A stretch of DNA of 64,000 bases from an uncultured Cuneatibacter sp. Lineage in GTDB: Bacteria; Bacillota; Clostridia; Lachnospirales; Lachnospiraceae. The DNA lies in contig CAKQHB010000001.1 of NCBI GenBank assembly GCA_934234215.1, positions 62,001-126,000 of the forward strand. Direction: 5' to 3'. Below the pieces are notes generated by a model. It did not search any database. It had not been told where the DNA came from and saw only the letters and a list, made by a program, of their open reading frames with translations. Positions 61,070 through 64,000 of the stretch are shown piece by piece (the stretch's first letter is position 1; each line of letters begins with the position of its first letter). A program made the position numbers and the translations under genes.

Positions 61070-62134
61070 TCAATACTTTCCTCTGCTTTCCCGCAAAAAG
61101 GCAGTCTGGATCAGTTTTTCCATCAGGGTGTCTTTGTCAAGACCCTTTACTTCCCACAGCATCGGATACATGCTGATGGCGGTGAATCCAGGCAGGGTAT
61201 TTAGCTCATTGAAGACCGGACCTTCTTTTGTCAGGAAGAAATCGATTCTTGCCAGACCTGCGCCGTCTACTGCGCGGAAGATCTTCTTTGCATCTTCACG
61301 GATCTCATCCTCAGCACCGGCAGGAAATTCCGGATGCAGATCGGTACGGGATTCTGCATTGTGATACTTTGCTTCGTAATCATAAAATTCAGCAGCCGCC
61401 AGCACTTCGCCAACGCCGGAAGCATGAATGTCTTTTCCATCGTCCAGCACTGCACACTCGACTTCGCGACCAATGATCGTCTCTTCCACCAGAATGGTGC
61501 GATCGTTGTCTGCTGCGATTTTCAGACCTTCGATCAGCATCTCGCGGTTGTCTGCCTTTGTGACACCGCAGGAAGAACCGGCGCAGGAAGGCTTGATAAA
61601 TACCGGATAAGAAAGCTTTGCTTCTACGCGGGCTACGACTTCGTCCATATTTTCCAGCTCACGCTTGCGAACCGGCACATAAGCTGCCTGACGGATACCC
61701 AGATGGTCTACGATCTGCTTTGTGTAAAGCTTATCCATGGAAACGGCACTTGCCAGTACACCACATCCGACGTACGGGATCTTTGCCAGCTCGAACAGAC
61801 CCTGAATCGTGCCGTCCTCACCGTACAGACCATGCAGAACCGGAAATGCAACATCAACCGGCACTTTTTCGACTGCGCCATCTTTGATCAGATACAGGCA
61901 CTTCTCAGATGCATCCGGAGAAAGGATCGCCTGTGTATCGCCGTCTCTCCAGGTGTCGTTTGCGATTGCTTCTGCGTTCGGAACGGAAACCCAGTGACCT
62001 TCTTTTGTAATTCCAATGAGACGGATCTCATACTTTTCTTTGTTGATGTGAGAAATGACATTCTGTACGGACATGCAGGAAACCTCATGTTCAGAAGACT
62101 GTCCTCCAAAAAAAACCGCAACTGTCTGTTTCAT
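61070..62134 (-). CDS. ddl: D-alanine--D-alanine ligase
   Basis: 354-residue ATP-grasp enzyme that makes the D-Ala-D-Ala end of the peptidoglycan stem. N-terminal FFGGQSSEHEVSCMS; central YPVFIKPSCAGSSCGVTK (ATP Lys and Gly loop); catalytic ARIDFFLTKEGPVFNELNTLPGFT. No VanA/VanB-type lactate-ligase context. Precedes DUF1934 in an apparent operon starting with the decarboxylase (20-nt gap). Confidence 0.95.
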   Translation of the reverse strand: MKQTVAVFFGGQSSEHEVSCMSVQNVISHINKEKYEIRLIGITKEGHWVSVPNAEAIANDTWRDGDTQAILSPDASEKCLYLIKDGAVEKVPVDVAFPVLHGLYGEDGTIQGLFELAKIPYVGCGVLASAVSMDKLYTKQIVDHLGIRQAAYVPVRKRELENMDEVVARVEAKLSYPVFIKPSCAGSSCGVTKADNREMLIEGLKIAADNDRTILVEETIIGREVECAVLDDGKDIHASGVGEVLAAAEFYDYEAKYHNAESRTDLHPEFPAGAEDEIREDAKKIFRAVDGAGLARIDFFLTKEGPVFNELNTLPGFTAISMYPMLWEVKGLDKDTLMEKLIQTAFLRESRGKY

Positions 62135-62154
62135 TTTTCTCTGTTCCTTTCTGG

Positions 62155-63546
62155 TTATCTCTGTCGGATAACATTGATATTCTCTATTCCATAATGTGCA
62201 AATAAGGAGATCGCGGTCTCATCGATCCGCTCTCCGCTCACCGCAATCGGCACTGCCGGTGGACATCCCACCGATGGCGCTGCCAGTACACGCCCCAGCG
62301 CTTCTTTGCACGGAATCCATTCTGCCGAAGCGAACAATGCCTCCCGCGGCGTACAGACTGTCTCCGGTCTCCAATGCTCTGCTGCGAACAAAACCTTTTT
62401 CTCTGCTGCAGCATCCGCAGACAATTTTTCATTGCTGCATGCGAGAAGCGCCTGTTCCATCCGCCGCAAATCCTCCGCAGAATTGGACGGTGTCAGCATC
62501 AGCACCACATACTCCGGGTCTGCAAATTCACATTCAATATAATACGTTCTCAGTTTCTGTGCAAGCACGATTCCATTCCAACCGGACTTTTTTGTCTCGA
62601 TCGTGATCTTCAGCGGATCCTCGTCACCGATCAGCTGCCATCCCGCTTCCTGCAAATGCTTTTTGATGCCTGCAAGCTGTTCCAAAAATGCCTGCAGCTT
62701 TTCCGGATAGCCATCTGCCAAGATCCGATTTTCCAGATCCAGCGACTGCAGGATCAGATACGATGGGCTGGTAGAGCCAAACATTTCCAATGCACGCTTT
62801 GCATTTTCCGCAAATACCTTCGGAGCGGTCTTTGAAATGTGTAAATACGCACCGCCGGTCAGCACATCCAGCGTCTTGTGGGCGGAATCGCTGCAAACAT
62901 CCGCGCCCAGCTCCATCGGGTGGTTTTGTCCCGGCAGAAATTTTCGATATGCGCCATGGGCATCGTCCACAAGCAAAGGCACCTCAAACCGATGCGCTGT
63001 CTCCGCCAATCCGCGGATGTCCAGCACGTTGCCCAGATAATCCGGCGATGTCACATACACCGCGGTCGCCGGTCTTGGCAATTCTTCTAACGTCTTTGCC
63101 AGCTGCTCCGGCATCACCAGACATCGGCACAGCGCAAACGGTTCCTCTTCCTGCCACAGCCACACAATCTCGTAATCCAGCAATGCCGCTGCAAGCAGCA
63201 TTGTCTTATGCACATTTCGCGCTGCCACAACGATCGGTCGCTCACCGGGGCGATCCTGCCCCTGCTCTTTTTGATTCAAAAGAGCAAGATACAGCATCGC
63301 ACGGATGCATTGGGATGAGCCTTCTGTGGAATAACATGTCCGCGCCGTCTCAAACAATTCCGATGCATTCCGCTCACTGCAGTCAATAATGCCGTCCGCT
63401 TCGTACAATGCGTCCGCCCCCGCAATTTCCGTAATATCCAGAGCTTCCGTACCGAGAAGCCCCTGTCCTTTATGACCGGGCATATGCAGGCGGGACATCC
63501 CGCTCTCCCGGTATGTTTTCACAAAATCTGCAATCGGTGTTTCCAT
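62155..63546 (-). CDS. Orn/Lys/Arg decarboxylase, short Firmicutes type
   Basis: 463 residues of PLP fold-type I. PLP Asp in VPLLVDDAHGAY, Schiff-base Lys in SDSAHKTLDVLTGGAYLH. Short form without the N-terminal response-regulator-like domain of enterobacterial inducible enzymes, like B. subtilis SpeA or YaaO. LHMPGHKGQG at about 20-29 is the family opener. Product is agmatine, cadaverine or putrescine depending on substrate, which is not decidable here. Confidence 0.92.
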   Translation of the reverse strand: METPIADFVKTYRESGMSRLHMPGHKGQGLLGTEALDITEIAGADALYEADGIIDCSERNASELFETARTCYSTEGSSQCIRAMLYLALLNQKEQGQDRPGERPIVVAARNVHKTMLLAAALLDYEIVWLWQEEEPFALCRCLVMPEQLAKTLEELPRPATAVYVTSPDYLGNVLDIRGLAETAHRFEVPLLVDDAHGAYRKFLPGQNHPMELGADVCSDSAHKTLDVLTGGAYLHISKTAPKVFAENAKRALEMFGSTSPSYLILQSLDLENRILADGYPEKLQAFLEQLAGIKKHLQEAGWQLIGDEDPLKITIETKKSGWNGIVLAQKLRTYYIECEFADPEYVVLMLTPSNSAEDLRRMEQALLACSNEKLSADAAAEKKVLFAAEHWRPETVCTPREALFASAEWIPCKEALGRVLAAPSVGCPPAVPIAVSGERIDETAISLFAHYGIENINVIRQR

Positions 63547-63564
63547 CGTTGTCTCGCCTCTTGC

Positions 63565-64000
63565 TTATTTGCCGAGCTTTTCCGCAACCTGAATCATGAT
63601 CGCACATTCCATACGCTTGCGGAACAGTTCACAGCCATACTCATAAATGCCCTGAATGCTGCCGGTTGCATGATACGCATTTGCAGCACAGCCACCGGAG
63701 CAGTACAGCTTTGCCCAGCAATCTGCACATTCCGGACGGGTGTAGGCATTGCATCCACGGAACTCATTCTGGATCGCGGTGTTATCCACACCGTTCCAGA
63801 TATCGCCCAGGCGGAACTTTTCATCGCCAACGAACTGATGGCACGGATACAGGTCGCCCCAGGGGGTAACTGCCATATATTCCGTTCCGGAACCACATCC
63901 GGAAATTCTCTTATAAATGCAGGGACCGCCGGTCAGATCGATCATGTAATGATAGAACGTGAACGGCTTGCCAGCCTTCTTGCGCTCGATCATCTTCTTT
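63565..64000 (-). CDS. scfB: SCIFF-peptide radical SAM maturase, C-terminal part
   Basis: Only the C-terminal 145 residues are in the window; the frame is open at the edge. They form the SPASM/auxiliary-cluster region: DLTGGPCIYKRISGCGSGTEYMAVTPWGDLYPCHQFVG, then CNAY-(3)-PECADCWAKLYCSGGCAAN and YGCELFRKRMECAIM. This Cys pattern is diagnostic of the enzyme that puts thioether links into the six-Cys SCIFF peptide. The radical SAM CxxxCxxC core and the scfA precursor gene should lie just beyond position 64000. Confidence 0.9.
   Translation of the reverse strand, partial: KKMIERKKAGKPFTFYHYMIDLTGGPCIYKRISGCGSGTEYMAVTPWGDLYPCHQFVGDEKFRLGDIWNGVDNTAIQNEFRGCNAYTRPECADCWAKLYCSGGCAANAYHATGSIQGIYEYGCELFRKRMECAIMIQVAEKLGK

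Noticed and set aside
1..64000. tRNA or rRNA genes
   Set aside because: No cloverleaf with a GGTTCGAATC-type T-arm and no 16S/23S landmarks were seen in any intergenic stretch.

Overview
The window looks like chromosomal DNA of a low-to-mid GC Clostridia species, most likely a gut Lachnospiraceae. The basis is Firmicutes-style rpoB/rpoC and rpsL-rpsG-fusA, strong AGGAGG ribosome binding sites, sigma-A promoters of the TTGACA-N17-TATAAT kind, a SCIFF-peptide radical SAM maturase, a PII-like c-di-AMP receptor, MetH with a separate activation protein, and a secreted serpin. Most genes are on the minus strand. Both ends are cut inside genes: fusA on the left and scfB on the right.

Layout. 1-3.1 kb: the str operon rpsL-rpsG-fusA behind a perfect promoter with a 5' hairpin. 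3.1-9.3 kb: a six-gene run (AIR-synthase-like protein, Lrp-type regulator, aminotransferase, TrmL, GT2 transferase, GT-C-like membrane protein). 9.4-20.1 kb: VanW protein, a 36-residue membrane peptide, DUF4080 radical SAM protein, amidohydrolase, heterodimeric ABC exporter, lipoprotein, citrate synthase. 20.3-23.9 kb: a serpin lipoprotein, then an AT-rich XRE / ImmA-IrrE / PIN-like cassette. 24.4-28.5 kb (plus strand): metF, MetH activation protein, metH. 28.5-36.5 kb: an AlbA_2 protein and an eight-gene operon (two permeases, an ABC ATPase, two paralogous small exported proteins, three lipoproteins). 36.6-39.4 kb: CLC antiporter and GPH sugar symporter. 39.9-41.2 kb (plus strand): an AT-rich DUF3791-DUF3990 cassette. 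41.4-43.2 kb: DapA-family aldolase and GarR-type reductase. 44.1-51.3 kb: degenerate PrpR-type regulator, flavoprotein, NudC, serine hydrolase, M20 peptidase. 51.5-59.1 kb: rpoC and rpoB. 59.4-60.3 kb (plus strand): membrane protein and c-di-AMP receptor. 60.6-64 kb: DUF1934, ddl, an Orn/Lys/Arg decarboxylase and scfB.

The least explained content is intergenic. Six long (about 180-290 bp) imperfect palindromes at 24.2, 39.7, 41.3, 43.5, 43.9 and 60.5 kb share an apical motif near GTTTGAG-CG-(R-rich)-CG-AGTT. Three of them share a 22-bp terminal inverted repeat. In pairwise comparison their stems change compensatorily while the internal loops stay fixed. They look like a mobile, MITE-like family that folds into a selected nucleic-acid structure. 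A second, shorter family (R1-R4, up to about 87 bp, GC-rich with a GTCGC-TTC-GCGAC core) sits in terminator or leader positions, including the metF leader.

rpoBC and rpsL-rpsG-fusA, usually adjacent in Firmicutes, are separated here by about 48.5 kb that carries nearly all the accessory genes and five of the six long palindromes.
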